From contig CANRDO010000023.1 of NCBI GenBank assembly GCA_947629385.1, positions 1 through 48,910 of the forward strand: 48,910 nucleotides of DNA, in the 5' to 3' direction. Of this stretch, positions 19,576 through 28,468 are shown one piece after another. Under the pieces are notes generated by a model. The model was not told the origin of the DNA and did no database searches. It saw nothing but the letters and a program-made list of their open reading frames with translations. This stretch comes from an uncultured Lachnospiraceae bacterium. GTDB lineage: Bacteria; Bacillota; Clostridia; Lachnospirales; Lachnospiraceae. How positions within the stretch are numbered: position 1 is the first letter of the stretch; each line of letters opens with the position of its first letter. Made by a program: the position numbers and the translations under genes.

Positions 19576-20262
19576 TTACACATTTATCATCACATTTTCC
19601 ATAATCCCAAGAATCCGTTTCCTGTTTTGTTCTTCTTCCAAGTAGAAATGATCTCCACTCAATTGTTCAAAGTGTACATCCGTGCCAAATTGCTTCCAAT
19701 TATCCATCCGTGCATATCTCATCCGCGTGTCCTCTTTGCTGTATAAAACTATAATCGGCACGTCCAATACGGCACAGGGTTCATAAACATATTCAGACAA
19801 AATCCTGAAATCATTCTGAATCGCCGGAAAGAATATCTTACGAAATACTTCTGATGTTCTCTGTCTCTCAGATGCGCGTCCATACTCTTTCATATATCGC
19901 ATCAAGGCTTCATCATTTTGGTACTTTCTATATGCTTCGGCGTTCAAACAGTCTGGCGGTTCACAGGCAGAAATGAATATGGCTTTCGGCTTATCTTTTA
20001 TTCTCTGTGCAATCAGCCACGCAATCAATCCACCCATGCTGTGTCCAAACAGAAAATACTCTTTGGACTTTACAGCTTCAATCTTTCGTATGACATCTTC
20101 TGCAATCTCATCCATATTTGAAGACAATGGCTCGTGAAAGCGAGATCCATGCCCACTGTATTCAATCGGATGAAATGTAAAATTGTCGAGCTCCCATCTA
20201 TTATACAATAGAGAAGTTCCTCCTGCAAACGGAAGCAGAAATATGGTTTTATCCGTACACAT
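19576..20262 (-). CDS. Type II thioesterase (alpha/beta hydrolase)
   Basis: The 228-residue alpha/beta hydrolase has the LLPFAGG start, the nucleophile elbow GHSMGG and a late GDHFYL histidine, as in thioesterases of the GrsT/TEII family. These release acyl groups from carrier-protein thioesters. The ATG at 20262 is preferred: it follows an AGGTGG site and places the family motif at the N-terminus, whereas a longer frame begins with TTG. It is the last gene of the island that also carries an acyl carrier protein, an AMP ligase and LuxE/LuxC homologues. In luxCDE systems the LuxD thioesterase does the comparable job of freeing the acid for LuxE, which is the role I infer. Confidence 0.88.
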   Translation of the reverse strand: MCTDKTIFLLPFAGGTSLLYNRWELDNFTFHPIEYSGHGSRFHEPLSSNMDEIAEDVIRKIEAVKSKEYFLFGHSMGGLIAWLIAQRIKDKPKAIFISACEPPDCLNAEAYRKYQNDEALMRYMKEYGRASERQRTSEVFRKIFFPAIQNDFRILSEYVYEPCAVLDVPIIVLYSKEDTRMRYARMDNWKQFGTDVHFEQLSGDHFYLEEEQNRKRILGIMENVMINV

Positions 20263-20376
20263 ATCTTTTCCACCTGCACCTGCCCTTATATAAAACCACG
20301 TCTTGGCCTTACACAAGTCAAATTCCAAATATTGTAATTAGCTCTCCCTATTGATACCGATACATGCTGGCTAATT

Positions 20377-20907
20377 CTATTTTTCCCAATCTCTGTCAAA
20401 AATGCTGAAGCGGACAACATCGGAATACTCACCGTCCGCATCCAGAACCTCGTTTTTAAGCACTGACTCTATCGTGAATCCGGCTCTGTTTAACAACGCT
20501 GCTTCATCAAGGAATTTGTAAAACACGTAAGAATAGACTTTATGCATGCCAAGCTCAGTAAACGCCTTGTTAAGCAACAGCTTTATGGCAATTGCCTGAC
20601 TCTCCGTATTCCATTCCTGATCATCACTCGTAAAAATACAAAGCTCGCAACGCTTGTTATTTCTGTCAATATCTTTGAGATAAACTGTCGCGATCGGATA
20701 GGATGATACGCCAAAGTCCTCATCGATACGCTCAACAATATACTGTTGATAGTGACCGGCTTCCACATAGTCTTTATAAAATTTCGCATTCGATTCAATC
20801 GATATCGGCTTCTGATTCATGCAATGCGCAGAAACTGAAGGTGTATTTCTCCATCTTACAATTAAAGAACCGTCTTCCAAAGTTATTGGTCTAAGATAGA
20901 TTCGCAT
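20377..20907 (-). CDS. GNAT acyltransferase (PseH/RimJ-like)
   Basis: The 176-residue protein starts with LRPITLEDGSLIVRWRN, typical of RimJ/RimL and PseH-type GNAT enzymes, and ends with a GFTIESVLKNEV segment. These transfer acetyl or other acyl groups from CoA, or sometimes a carrier protein, to amines. Here the acceptor could be an amino sugar made by the DegT enzyme of the same operon. An AAAGGAGG site precedes the ATG. It lies 16 bases after the transketolase C-subunit gene. Confidence 0.85.
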   Translation of the reverse strand: MRIYLRPITLEDGSLIVRWRNTPSVSAHCMNQKPISIESNAKFYKDYVEAGHYQQYIVERIDEDFGVSSYPIATVYLKDIDRNNKRCELCIFTSDDQEWNTESQAIAIKLLLNKAFTELGMHKVYSYVFYKFLDEAALLNRAGFTIESVLKNEVLDADGEYSDVVRFSIFDRDWEK

Positions 20908-20923
20908 TTCGCGCCTCCTTTGC

Positions 20924-21895
20924 TTACTGTGATAGATTTTTTATAATTTTCTCTTTCATCAAGTCGGCACTCAGTCCGCTCTCCCGCATTTGATAATGAT
21001 AGCTCCCTGAATGGGCAAAAAAATCATTGATGGCAACAGGTAAAACCGGCGTGTGTATGCCGCCTCTGCAGAGCACTTCAGAGACCGCACTGTAAAGTCC
21101 CCCGATTATATTGTGCTCTTCTGCTGTAACAAGAAGCTTATGCTTTTCGTTCGCTTCCATGATCGCGTCGATATCCAGCGGTTTAATAGTATGCATATTC
21201 AAGACAGTGCATGATACCCCCTCTGTCTCCAGAAGTTTAGCCGTTTGCATCGCATGATAAACCATTGATCCCGTCGCTATGATACAGACATCTTCTCCCT
21301 CCTGAATCGTCACTGCTTTCCCAATCTGGAAATCATAGTCTTCCTTATAAACGATTGGTGTATTTTGCGGTCCGGTCAGTCTGATATAAGTAGGTTCCGG
21401 TGTTTCAGCAGAAGCAATGACAGCCTTTATTATCTCTGTGCAATCAGCCGGCGAAATAACCGTGATATTCGGGAGAGCGCGCATAAACGCGAGATCTTCA
21501 ACACTCATATGTGTCGCCCCGAGTACTCCTGCCGCATATCCGGCTGTCAGGCCAATCAACTTAACAGGCAGCTTCATATAAGACATATTTACTCTGACTT
21601 GATCCGCGCATCGGGATGTGCAAAAACTGGCATAGGTGTTTACAAAGGGAATAAATCCCTCTTTGGCAAGACCGGCCGCTGCGCCAATCATATTCTGTTC
21701 TGCAATGCCAAAATTATAGAGCCTGTCAGGAAATGCGCTTTTGAATCGTTCCAGTCCGGAAAAAAAGCACAAATCTGCCGTAAGCATTAAAACATTTGGA
21801 TTCGTCTCCGCCAGTTCAATTGCTGCCGTCCCGTGAGCCCCGCTGGGACCGAGCAAGGACCATGTCCTGATATTTCTCTTGTTGTATTCAATCAT
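20924..21895 (-). CDS. Transketolase C-terminal subunit
   Basis: The 323-residue protein contains the pyrimidine-binding domain (FINTY-like region, FGIAEQNMIGAAAG with the catalytic glutamate, and FVNTYASFCTSR) and the transketolase C-terminal domain. It completes the enzyme with the N-subunit upstream; the genes overlap by four bases, ensuring equal expression. Split transketolases occur in secondary-metabolite and sugar clusters as well as in primary metabolism. The position inside the island suggests a dedicated two-carbon transfer. Confidence 0.93.
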   Translation of the reverse strand: MIEYNKRNIRTWSLLGPSGAHGTAAIELAETNPNVLMLTADLCFFSGLERFKSAFPDRLYNFGIAEQNMIGAAAGLAKEGFIPFVNTYASFCTSRCADQVRVNMSYMKLPVKLIGLTAGYAAGVLGATHMSVEDLAFMRALPNITVISPADCTEIIKAVIASAETPEPTYIRLTGPQNTPIVYKEDYDFQIGKAVTIQEGEDVCIIATGSMVYHAMQTAKLLETEGVSCTVLNMHTIKPLDIDAIMEANEKHKLLVTAEEHNIIGGLYSAVSEVLCRGGIHTPVLPVAINDFFAHSGSYHYQMRESGLSADLMKEKIIKNLSQ

Positions 21896-22722
21896 ATGGC
21901 AGTCTCCAATTCCTCCAACGCCTGTTTATAAAGTTCCTCCGTAAGGCTTGCATTATGGTATTTCCAGTTATCTTCCATAAATGATATTCCCTTTCCCTTT
22001 ACCGTATGGGCAAGAATTACAAAGGGTTTATCACCCTTATGTTTATAAGCATTCAAAATCTCAGCCATATTATGTCCATCGATAACACTGGTATCCCAGC
22101 CAAAATCTCTCCATTTGTTTTCAAACGGGCTCATATTCAGGACATCGTCTGTATAGCCATCATATTGAATAGAATTTATATCCACCACTGCAACCAGTTG
22201 GTTTAATCCATAATGCGCCGCGCTTGCAGCCGCTTCCCATACGGAACCCTCATCGCATTCTCCGTCTCCGAGGAACACAAACACACGAGACTCTGTATTT
22301 CTCTTTCTTTTTAAAGCCAGGCAAGTACCCACACCCAAAGAAAGCCCCTGACCCAGGCTGCCGCTGGCAAACTCAATTCCCGGAAGTCCGTTTAATGACG
22401 GATGCCCTCCCAGACGGCTGCCGTCTTTCTTAAATGTACTTAACTCCTTCTCTTCTATAATGCCTGCCTCTGCCATTGCAGGATACAGAGCCATAGCTGC
22501 ATGCCCTTTGCTGAGGATTACCCGATCCCGCTCTTCCCATGTAGGATTTTCAGGGTCAAATCGAATGGGCCCGACATACAGACCGGCCAGCAATTCCACC
22601 ATAGACAAGCTTCCGCCCAGGTGCGCCCCCGCATTTCCTGTTCCATAAGTCATCTCGACAATGTTTCTCCGTATCCTTTTCGCAGCTTCCCCGCATCGTT
22701 TTATCATATCTTCATTCGACAT
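21892..22722 (-). CDS. Transketolase N-terminal subunit (ThDP-binding)
   Basis: The 276-residue protein binds thiamine diphosphate: KGHAAMALYPAMAE, GSLGQGLSLGVG and the GDGECDEGSVWEA motif are clear, with the metal-binding Asn in DINSIQYDG. The ATG at 22722 is chosen because a run of six Gs lies six bases upstream and the SDR stop is directly adjacent. It must pair with the overlapping C-subunit. The ketol donor and the acceptor in this cluster are unknown; an aldehyde supplied by LuxC would be a chemically sensible acceptor. Confidence 0.93.
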   Translation of the reverse strand: MSNEDMIKRCGEAAKRIRRNIVEMTYGTGNAGAHLGGSLSMVELLAGLYVGPIRFDPENPTWEERDRVILSKGHAAMALYPAMAEAGIIEEKELSTFKKDGSRLGGHPSLNGLPGIEFASGSLGQGLSLGVGTCLALKRKRNTESRVFVFLGDGECDEGSVWEAAASAAHYGLNQLVAVVDINSIQYDGYTDDVLNMSPFENKWRDFGWDTSVIDGHNMAEILNAYKHKGDKPFVILAHTVKGKGISFMEDNWKYHNASLTEELYKQALEELETAI

Positions 22723-22723
22723 G

Positions 22724-23467
22724 TTATATCCCCCCGTCAACACGAATGACCTGCCCTGTAATATAGCTACTCATATCACTTGCCAAAAAGGCAATTGCAT
22801 TTGCCACTTCCTCCGGCTTTCCCATTCGCTTCAGGATCACTTTAGAGAGCATTTCGTCTCTGAGTGTTGTTTCAATTTGTCCGCCCATGTCGGTAGCAAT
22901 CATCCCCGGCGCAATCGCATTGACGCGAATATTGTCAGGCGCAACCTCTCTGGCAAGATTTTTCATGGAGCCGATCAGAGCGGCCTTACTGGATGCGTAG
23001 GCATACTGAGCAGGCGTACCGTCAAGTCCGGCTATTGAAGAAATATAGACGATGCTACCTTTGTTCTGTCGAATCATCAAGCGCACAACATACTGCGTCA
23101 ACAGCGTAACAGCAAAGTAATTTGTCTCAAACACCTGCCGGATGTTCTCCATTGCGCTCATCGGAAAGGAAGTCTTGTCCCCGACAATTCCCGCAACTGA
23201 TACCAGTATATCCACATCTTTTTTCTGCCGACGGATCATTTGCACTGCCTGTTTAACCTGTGCTTCATCCGTCACATCAAAATACACCGGCCAGATCTCT
23301 ACCCCATACCTGTCTGCAAGACTCTTCATATCAGTCTCAAAGGCATCGTCCTGCGCTCTGGCACACGCCCAAACATTCGCTCCCTGTGCCGCAAATGTCT
23401 CTACTGCGGCTCTTCCGATTCCACGGCGTGCCCCGGTAATAATTGCATTCTTATTTTTTAAAATCAT
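22724..23467 (-). CDS. Short-chain dehydrogenase (FabG-like)
   Basis: The 247-residue classical SDR has the GARRGIG cofactor loop at residues 12-18, the catalytic Ser in YISSIAG, the YASSK active site and a C-terminal ITGQVIRVDGGI motif. It resembles 3-oxoacyl-ACP reductases and sugar or polyol dehydrogenases; sequence alone does not fix the substrate. It sits between the LDH-like gene and the transketolase pair, with only one base to the next ATG. It could reduce the keto product of the transketolase or a carrier-bound keto group. Confidence 0.9.
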   Translation of the reverse strand: MILKNKNAIITGARRGIGRAAVETFAAQGANVWACARAQDDAFETDMKSLADRYGVEIWPVYFDVTDEAQVKQAVQMIRRQKKDVDILVSVAGIVGDKTSFPMSAMENIRQVFETNYFAVTLLTQYVVRLMIRQNKGSIVYISSIAGLDGTPAQYAYASSKAALIGSMKNLAREVAPDNIRVNAIAPGMIATDMGGQIETTLRDEMLSKVILKRMGKPEEVANAIAFLASDMSSYITGQVIRVDGGI

Positions 23468-23481
23468 CCTTGTACCAACCC

Positions 23482-24447
23482 TTATATACTGATTTGTGTC
23501 AACATACCCCTGACATTCTCAACGGAATCGAAGAAACCTCTATATTCCTCCGGCGCCCATTTTTCACGGATTCTTTGCTGTACGCCGGACGGTCCGACTA
23601 CGGAGGGTACACTCAGCGCCACATCACGGCATCCGTGCTCTCCCATCAGTACAGAGCTTACACTGCTGATTGTAGGCCTCTGATTGATAATCGCATCTGC
23701 GAGCTGACAGATGCATGTGGCTATACCATAATGCGTTTTTCCTTTCGCCGCGATGATCTCAGCGCCCATCGTTCTGGTCTGCCCCGCTATCTGCTGCTTC
23801 ACCTCTTCATTCCACGCAATCTTAAGCTCCGAACAGTACTCCTCAATCGGGATACCTCCTACTGTCACATGACTCCATACTGGAACCTGTCCGTCTCCAT
23901 GTTCTCCTATGATGTAGCCGTTGATCACCCCTGTACTCAATTCCAGATAGTCCGCAATAGAGCGAACAAACCTGCTTGTATCCAGAATACATCCCGAACC
24001 GAAGACCATGCCGTCCGGAAGCCCCATCCACTCTGTGGCTTTATAGGTCAGGATATCCACAGGGTTTGAGATGACAAGGATAACTCCTCTTGTGTAGTAT
24101 TGCTGAATAGAGCTTACGACGTTCTTTATTATCTGCACATTGTCATTTGTAAGGTCAAGCCTTGATTCCCCGGGCTTTCTCCCTCTCCCGGCCGTGATTA
24201 TGATCAGATCACAGTCTGCACAGTCAGAATAATCTCCGCCGTACAAATCCGCCGTTCCCATGGCAGGGATACCATGACGGATATCTTTCGCCTCACCATT
24301 TGTCTTTTCCCGGTTGATGTCGATCAGAACAATCTCCCTCGCGACATCCCTGAGAGCCATCGCATACGCAATAGAGGAGCCGACATATCCCGCCCCTATG
24401 ATCGCAACTTTTCGATTCCCAATTGTATAGCCGATTCGTTTATTCAT
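23482..24447 (-). CDS. LDH-fold 2-hydroxyacid dehydrogenase with malate-type specificity residue
   Basis: The 321-residue protein is an L-lactate/malate dehydrogenase homologue with the GAGYVGSSIA NAD motif, ISNPVDILTY, the D156/R159 pair in LDTSRF and the catalytic H183 in GEHGDG. The mobile specificity loop reads GRGRKPGESRLDL. The residue equivalent to Gln102 of LDH is Arg90, the side chain that selects oxaloacetate in malate dehydrogenases, while the rest of the loop is LDH-like. I therefore expect a negatively charged 2-oxo/2-hydroxy acid rather than pyruvate. The ATG at 24447 has a GAGGA site. It is placed between luxC-like and SDR genes, suggesting it makes or oxidises a pathway acid. 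Confidence 0.88.
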   Translation of the reverse strand: MNKRIGYTIGNRKVAIIGAGYVGSSIAYAMALRDVAREIVLIDINREKTNGEAKDIRHGIPAMGTADLYGGDYSDCADCDLIIITAGRGRKPGESRLDLTNDNVQIIKNVVSSIQQYYTRGVILVISNPVDILTYKATEWMGLPDGMVFGSGCILDTSRFVRSIADYLELSTGVINGYIIGEHGDGQVPVWSHVTVGGIPIEEYCSELKIAWNEEVKQQIAGQTRTMGAEIIAAKGKTHYGIATCICQLADAIINQRPTISSVSSVLMGEHGCRDVALSVPSVVGPSGVQQRIREKWAPEEYRGFFDSVENVRGMLTQISI

Positions 24448-24478
24448 ATCCGTTATCCTCATAGGATTCAAATCAGGT

Positions 24479-25699
24479 TCAGGCAAACACTACCGTTCTC
24501 GTGAGCAAAGCGGGCAGGTTATAGCCGTCCCAGATAAGGTCGAAATCCATCGTCTTCCCCATCGGAACTACGCGGTCAATTCCCTTTACTCCTGCCGTGA
24601 TCAACGGCATTACCGCTTTGCTGTCCCCGATGTATGCAATGGTCTGACACCTTTTATCATTGCACAACCCCGCAATGGAAAGAATATCTTCACAATTGTA
24701 TTCAAAGAAATAACCACTGTTATCCTTATAATCCATGAGGAAATCCGTCACTTCAGGGATAGTTACCCGAATAATCAGGTTATCCTCGTGCGGCTGTACC
24801 TTAACCCCCGATTCTGCCGCAGCAAGTAAATAACTGCTGGTCAGTTTATTCACACCTTGAATAGGCTGAAAGGTATATTTTTCTTTGACAAGCCTGTGCT
24901 CTTCTCTCCAGAAAGTTTCCTTTGCCTCCTCGATCCTGTCGCCTGTCCACACGATAATCCTCGGGCTGGTGCAGGCGTTTTGGTCTGAAAAGAAAGTATC
25001 ATTATAAAAATCATCAGCGACTTTAGCCTTATTCTTAATCTCCAGATAGCTGTCCGAGTCAATAATAGCCAAAGAATATCTGTCTGCGAAAGTAATCTCT
25101 CCGGAACGCGGGGGAAGCGGTGATTTCCTGAGTTCACTGATGGTGGCGTCACCGCCCCATATGATCCTCACATCCGCTGCGGAACTAAACAGGTCGTTGA
25201 TCTCCTTATCGCGGCCATATCGAACCAGAAGCATATACGGCCTCATCTTCTCATGATGTTCCAGCACTTTTTTAAATGCCTCTGTGAGAATCAGCACCTG
25301 CGGAAAATCCTTGCTCGGAACACGCACAATATTGGCGTTTCCGGTCAGAAGCCCGGAAACGAGAGAATAGGCAAAATTTACCGGTACATTCGACGGCGCG
25401 ATGTGGAAAGCGACGCCCTTGCCCAAATGCAGTGCGTCATCCCCTGTTTCAAACCGTTCTTTTAATTTCATTACCGAAGCCTTGCGTATCCAAAAACCAA
25501 AAGTTACAACATCCGAATACACCTTCGATCTCGGATCCTTCAACAGAACTCTGCTCACGTCATTCAGAAACTCAATGATCGCTTCGTCAAAAGGGAGAAG
25601 CGCCGATACCTCCGAAAGCTTTGCAGCGATATCAGCCGAACCGATCAGATATGTGACTTTATTCAATATGTTCCTATTTTCTTCAGAATTTAGTCGCAT
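24479..25699 (-). CDS. LuxC-like acyl reductase
   Basis: The 406-residue protein matches the LuxC family (acyl-CoA/acyl-protein reductase, an aldehyde-dehydrogenase relative). Recognisable parts are GVAFHIAPSNVPVNFAYSLV at about residues 95-114, TGNANIVRVPSK, and the catalytic cysteine C243 in FFSDQNACTSPR. LuxC reduces an activated acyl group to an aldehyde with NADPH, receiving it from LuxE. It is shorter than marine LuxC (about 480). The gene overlaps the luxE-like gene by 17 bases, so the two are translationally coupled. No luciferase genes are present, so the aldehyde must serve another purpose. Confidence 0.9.
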   Translation of the reverse strand: MRLNSEENRNILNKVTYLIGSADIAAKLSEVSALLPFDEAIIEFLNDVSRVLLKDPRSKVYSDVVTFGFWIRKASVMKLKERFETGDDALHLGKGVAFHIAPSNVPVNFAYSLVSGLLTGNANIVRVPSKDFPQVLILTEAFKKVLEHHEKMRPYMLLVRYGRDKEINDLFSSAADVRIIWGGDATISELRKSPLPPRSGEITFADRYSLAIIDSDSYLEIKNKAKVADDFYNDTFFSDQNACTSPRIIVWTGDRIEEAKETFWREEHRLVKEKYTFQPIQGVNKLTSSYLLAAAESGVKVQPHEDNLIIRVTIPEVTDFLMDYKDNSGYFFEYNCEDILSIAGLCNDKRCQTIAYIGDSKAVMPLITAGVKGIDRVVPMGKTMDFDLIWDGYNLPALLTRTVVFA

Positions 25700-26771
25700 A
25701 GGTATCGCTGCACCCCCTTATTTCAGCATTTTTCAAGCGGCCGTTGATCTTAAAGTACTTTCCCTTTCGGCCGCAGGGACAATCGTCAATACCCTCAACA
25801 ACCCCCTCATCCTCCGTCAACAGACTGTGCCCGGGATAGGACTCCGGGATCGTACTCACAACCTGAATAATACCGGGCTCTCCAATATCAGCTTCCGAGA
25901 AGTCAATCGGTCTTCTCACTATCACATCCGAGAAAATACTTGCGTGCAAGTGTCCGCATTCACATTCCATATAGATGCAGCCCGTCTGCTCAACCATCCC
26001 ATAATAATCATGAATATGCTCCAGACCGCAGGCATCCTTTAGCTTTTGATGAAATTCATCATGGCTGACCGCCTCCGAAATCAGTTTTTTCCAGCCTCCG
26101 CCATGAATCAGGATGCCATTTGAGAGGTCAAAGGTAACGCCCTCTTCCTTAAGTCTTAGCAGCTCCTTATAAAAATGCTGCCAGATCATGAACGTAAAGC
26201 CAAATAGCAGAATTCTCTGTCCTTGATACTGATCCAGAAAATTCCGGACGCCCTCAACATCCAGCCTCATATCATCGTCCAGCGCATAGATCTTCTTTGA
26301 ACCAAAAATAGAGAAACCCAGAATACCGGCTCCTCTTGCGCTGAACATTGCCCGATTCTTCACTACGCCCGGGCAATCGATTATAATCATCGGCATACGA
26401 CTGGACCCGGTGAAATCCGACACGATCTTCACCATTGTCTTCTGCTGGTTGGACGATGTCGCCCGATCCAAATAGATCTTACTTACAGCCTGTCCGGTCG
26501 TTCCCGATGAAGTCATTGTCTTGACCACATCCTCCTGCGGAACTGACTTCAATTCAAGTTCTTTAAAGAGGCGCACCGGCAGGTATGGCAGATCGGCGTA
26601 TGATTTTACTTTTTGCGTGTCAAAATCAATTGCCTCCATCATTCTCCGGTACTCCGGGCAATTCTCCTGATGAAGCCTGGTCAATTCCCCAAGCCGCTCT
26701 GTCAAAAGCTTCTCTTTTTCTGTTTTCCCTAAAGAATAAGGAGGAATATTCAATATTTCATCAAATGTCAT
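25683..26771 (-). CDS. LuxE-like acyl-protein synthetase
   Basis: The 362-residue protein belongs to the LuxE family of AMP-forming acyl-protein synthetases. It has the phosphate loop TSSGTTGQ at 87-94, a HIHDYYGMVEQTG motif and a Zn-finger-like CECGH...CPCGR region. A cysteine eight residues from the end (EIRGCSDTY) sits where the acylated cysteine of Vibrio LuxE lies near its C-terminus. It would activate an acid as acyl-AMP, accept it on that cysteine and hand it to LuxC. The ATG at 26771 follows AGGTGAG; the longer frame begins with TTG. A plain AMP-ligase lies just upstream, so the operon holds two different acid-activating enzymes. Confidence 0.88.
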   Translation of the reverse strand: MTFDEILNIPPYSLGKTEKEKLLTERLGELTRLHQENCPEYRRMMEAIDFDTQKVKSYADLPYLPVRLFKELELKSVPQEDVVKTMTSSGTTGQAVSKIYLDRATSSNQQKTMVKIVSDFTGSSRMPMIIIDCPGVVKNRAMFSARGAGILGFSIFGSKKIYALDDDMRLDVEGVRNFLDQYQGQRILLFGFTFMIWQHFYKELLRLKEEGVTFDLSNGILIHGGGWKKLISEAVSHDEFHQKLKDACGLEHIHDYYGMVEQTGCIYMECECGHLHASIFSDVIVRRPIDFSEADIGEPGIIQVVSTIPESYPGHSLLTEDEGVVEGIDDCPCGRKGKYFKINGRLKNAEIRGCSDTYATKF

Positions 26772-26803
26772 GCCCTCACCTCTGCCCGAATTCAAGGATT
26801 CTC

Positions 26804-28222
26804 TTATTCAGCGTAATACTTTTTCAATTCGCTGTAAAGCGTCTTCCCGGAGTCATTCTTCGGAATCTCATCTATAACGACCGTTTGGAACGCTGCCGGA
26901 TTCAGTTTCGTCTTGTAAATCACAAACTCCCGAACTGATTCAGCAATCTCGGCATCTGTCACAAAGATATACAAGTGATCATCCACACCGGCGCTGGCAG
27001 CCTCTATATCGTATTCGCCCTTGATCAGTCGGTCAATCTCGTCCAAATTGACGCGGTTGCCATAGATCTTCAGAAATCTCTTCTTTCGGCCTACGATATA
27101 ATAATACCCGTCCTCATCAAACTGAGCCATGTCGCCGGTCTCAAGTGTCCCGTGGCGTTCATCGCCCTTTCCCAGGTCCTCTCCACATTCCGCATAACCA
27201 AGTGTAACGTTCTTACCCTCATATATAAGCTCACCCGTAGTATACGGTTCTGTAATCTCTTTTCCATCCGCATCTGCCAGATGAAACTTTCCGCCCGGAA
27301 TTGGGATTCCCATTGATCCTTTCTTTTCAACGGCTTTTTCCGGTGGCAGATAGCCCATGCGCGAGGTCGCCTCGGAAGCGCCGTACATAACCACAAAATT
27401 CTTTCCCTGCTCTTTTGCATACTTTGCAAACTTCTCATGCAGCTCCGGCGTGATCTTCCCTCCCGCCTGCGTCATGGTTCGAAGACTTGGCAACTTCATT
27501 CGATAGAAGCGGAGTCTGTCCAGCATCTCATAAGTATAGGGAACCCCGCCAAACGATGTGGCCTCAGCTTCCCTGAAAAAGCTCCAAAACTCTTTCTGCA
27601 TAAGACCTTTTTCTGTCAGAAGCAGTGTCGCGCCTACCAAAAAATGTGAATTGATGATGGAAAGCCCATATACATAATTCATAGGTAATGTTGTGATCGG
27701 GCGCTCCGAATCATCCAGCTTAAGATATTCCGCAATAGACCGGGCATTTTCCCGAACATTTGTATAAGACTGCCGTACAAGCTTTGGGGAGCCAGTCGAG
27801 CCGGAAGTAGTGATAAGCAAAGCCAGTTCCTCATAAAGAGGATATTTTGTGTCATACCCAGATCTCAGCAGAACATAGTCATACGCTTCATACACTGTTT
27901 CCATGGCCGGAAACAACGCTGTCTGATCTTTAGGAACCCACAGATATTCCGGACAATATGTCTTAAGAAGATTATTTAATAGTGCTTCTTCCAGATGACT
28001 GCTCACCATAACCGGAACATATCCATTATTGATAAATGCGGTATACCCCAGAACAGAGCCAATCTCATTGCAGCACAAGGCGAACACCAGACAGCGATGG
28101 CCTATTCTTTCTGTCAGAATACGTGATTCTGAGATGAGATCATCATAAGTCATCCGACCGCCAAACTCATCTATGAGCGCAGTCTTGTCCGCATGTTCTT
28201 CCAAGTCCCATATCTTTCCCAT
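26804..28222 (-). CDS. AMP-forming acyl/aminoacyl ligase
   Basis: The 472-residue ANL-superfamily enzyme has TTSGSTGSPK (138-147), VMYGASEATSRMGY, the LETGDMAQFDEDGYYYIVGR hinge, and catalytic K460 in PKNDSGK. It activates a carboxylic acid and probably loads it on the carrier protein encoded directly upstream; the two genes overlap by one base (TAATG). Substrate specificity cannot be read by eye. It is rather short for the family but has both the N-domain and the small C-terminal domain. Confidence 0.9.
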   Translation of the reverse strand: MGKIWDLEEHADKTALIDEFGGRMTYDDLISESRILTERIGHRCLVFALCCNEIGSVLGYTAFINNGYVPVMVSSHLEEALLNNLLKTYCPEYLWVPKDQTALFPAMETVYEAYDYVLLRSGYDTKYPLYEELALLITTSGSTGSPKLVRQSYTNVRENARSIAEYLKLDDSERPITTLPMNYVYGLSIINSHFLVGATLLLTEKGLMQKEFWSFFREAEATSFGGVPYTYEMLDRLRFYRMKLPSLRTMTQAGGKITPELHEKFAKYAKEQGKNFVVMYGASEATSRMGYLPPEKAVEKKGSMGIPIPGGKFHLADADGKEITEPYTTGELIYEGKNVTLGYAECGEDLGKGDERHGTLETGDMAQFDEDGYYYIVGRKKRFLKIYGNRVNLDEIDRLIKGEYDIEAASAGVDDHLYIFVTDAEIAESVREFVIYKTKLNPAAFQTVVIDEIPKNDSGKTLYSELKKYYAE

Positions 28223-28464
28223 TAAAACTCAACTCCATATTCATCCTTCGCCAGAATTTCCTTGCCTTTTTCGTAAGAACTAAGGTCAATGATATCGTCT
28301 GTGTCCATCATGATATCAAATGCATCCTCCAGCGCCGCGATCAAACCCATGTGGCCTACAGAATCCCATGCGGCTATGTCCTGATACTTCAAGCCTGCAA
28401 GCTGATCCTCTGTAATCTCAAAAGTTTCAATGAATGCGTTGTTGTACTTTTTCAGATTATCCAT
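28222..28464 (-). CDS. Acyl carrier protein
   Basis: The 80-residue acidic protein is a four-helix acyl or peptidyl carrier. The phosphopantetheine site is S35 in AAWDSVGHMGLI. I chose the ATG at 28464 (MDNLKKYNN) because an AGGAG site lies upstream inside the preceding gene; a longer frame would add ten basic residues. It is distinct from the fatty-acid ACP in sequence and is coupled to the ligase gene, so it is probably a dedicated carrier for this pathway. No phosphopantetheinyl transferase is in the window. Confidence 0.92.
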   Translation of the reverse strand: MDNLKKYNNAFIETFEITEDQLAGLKYQDIAAWDSVGHMGLIAALEDAFDIMMDTDDIIDLSSYEKGKEILAKDEYGVEF

Positions 28465-28468
28465 TACT

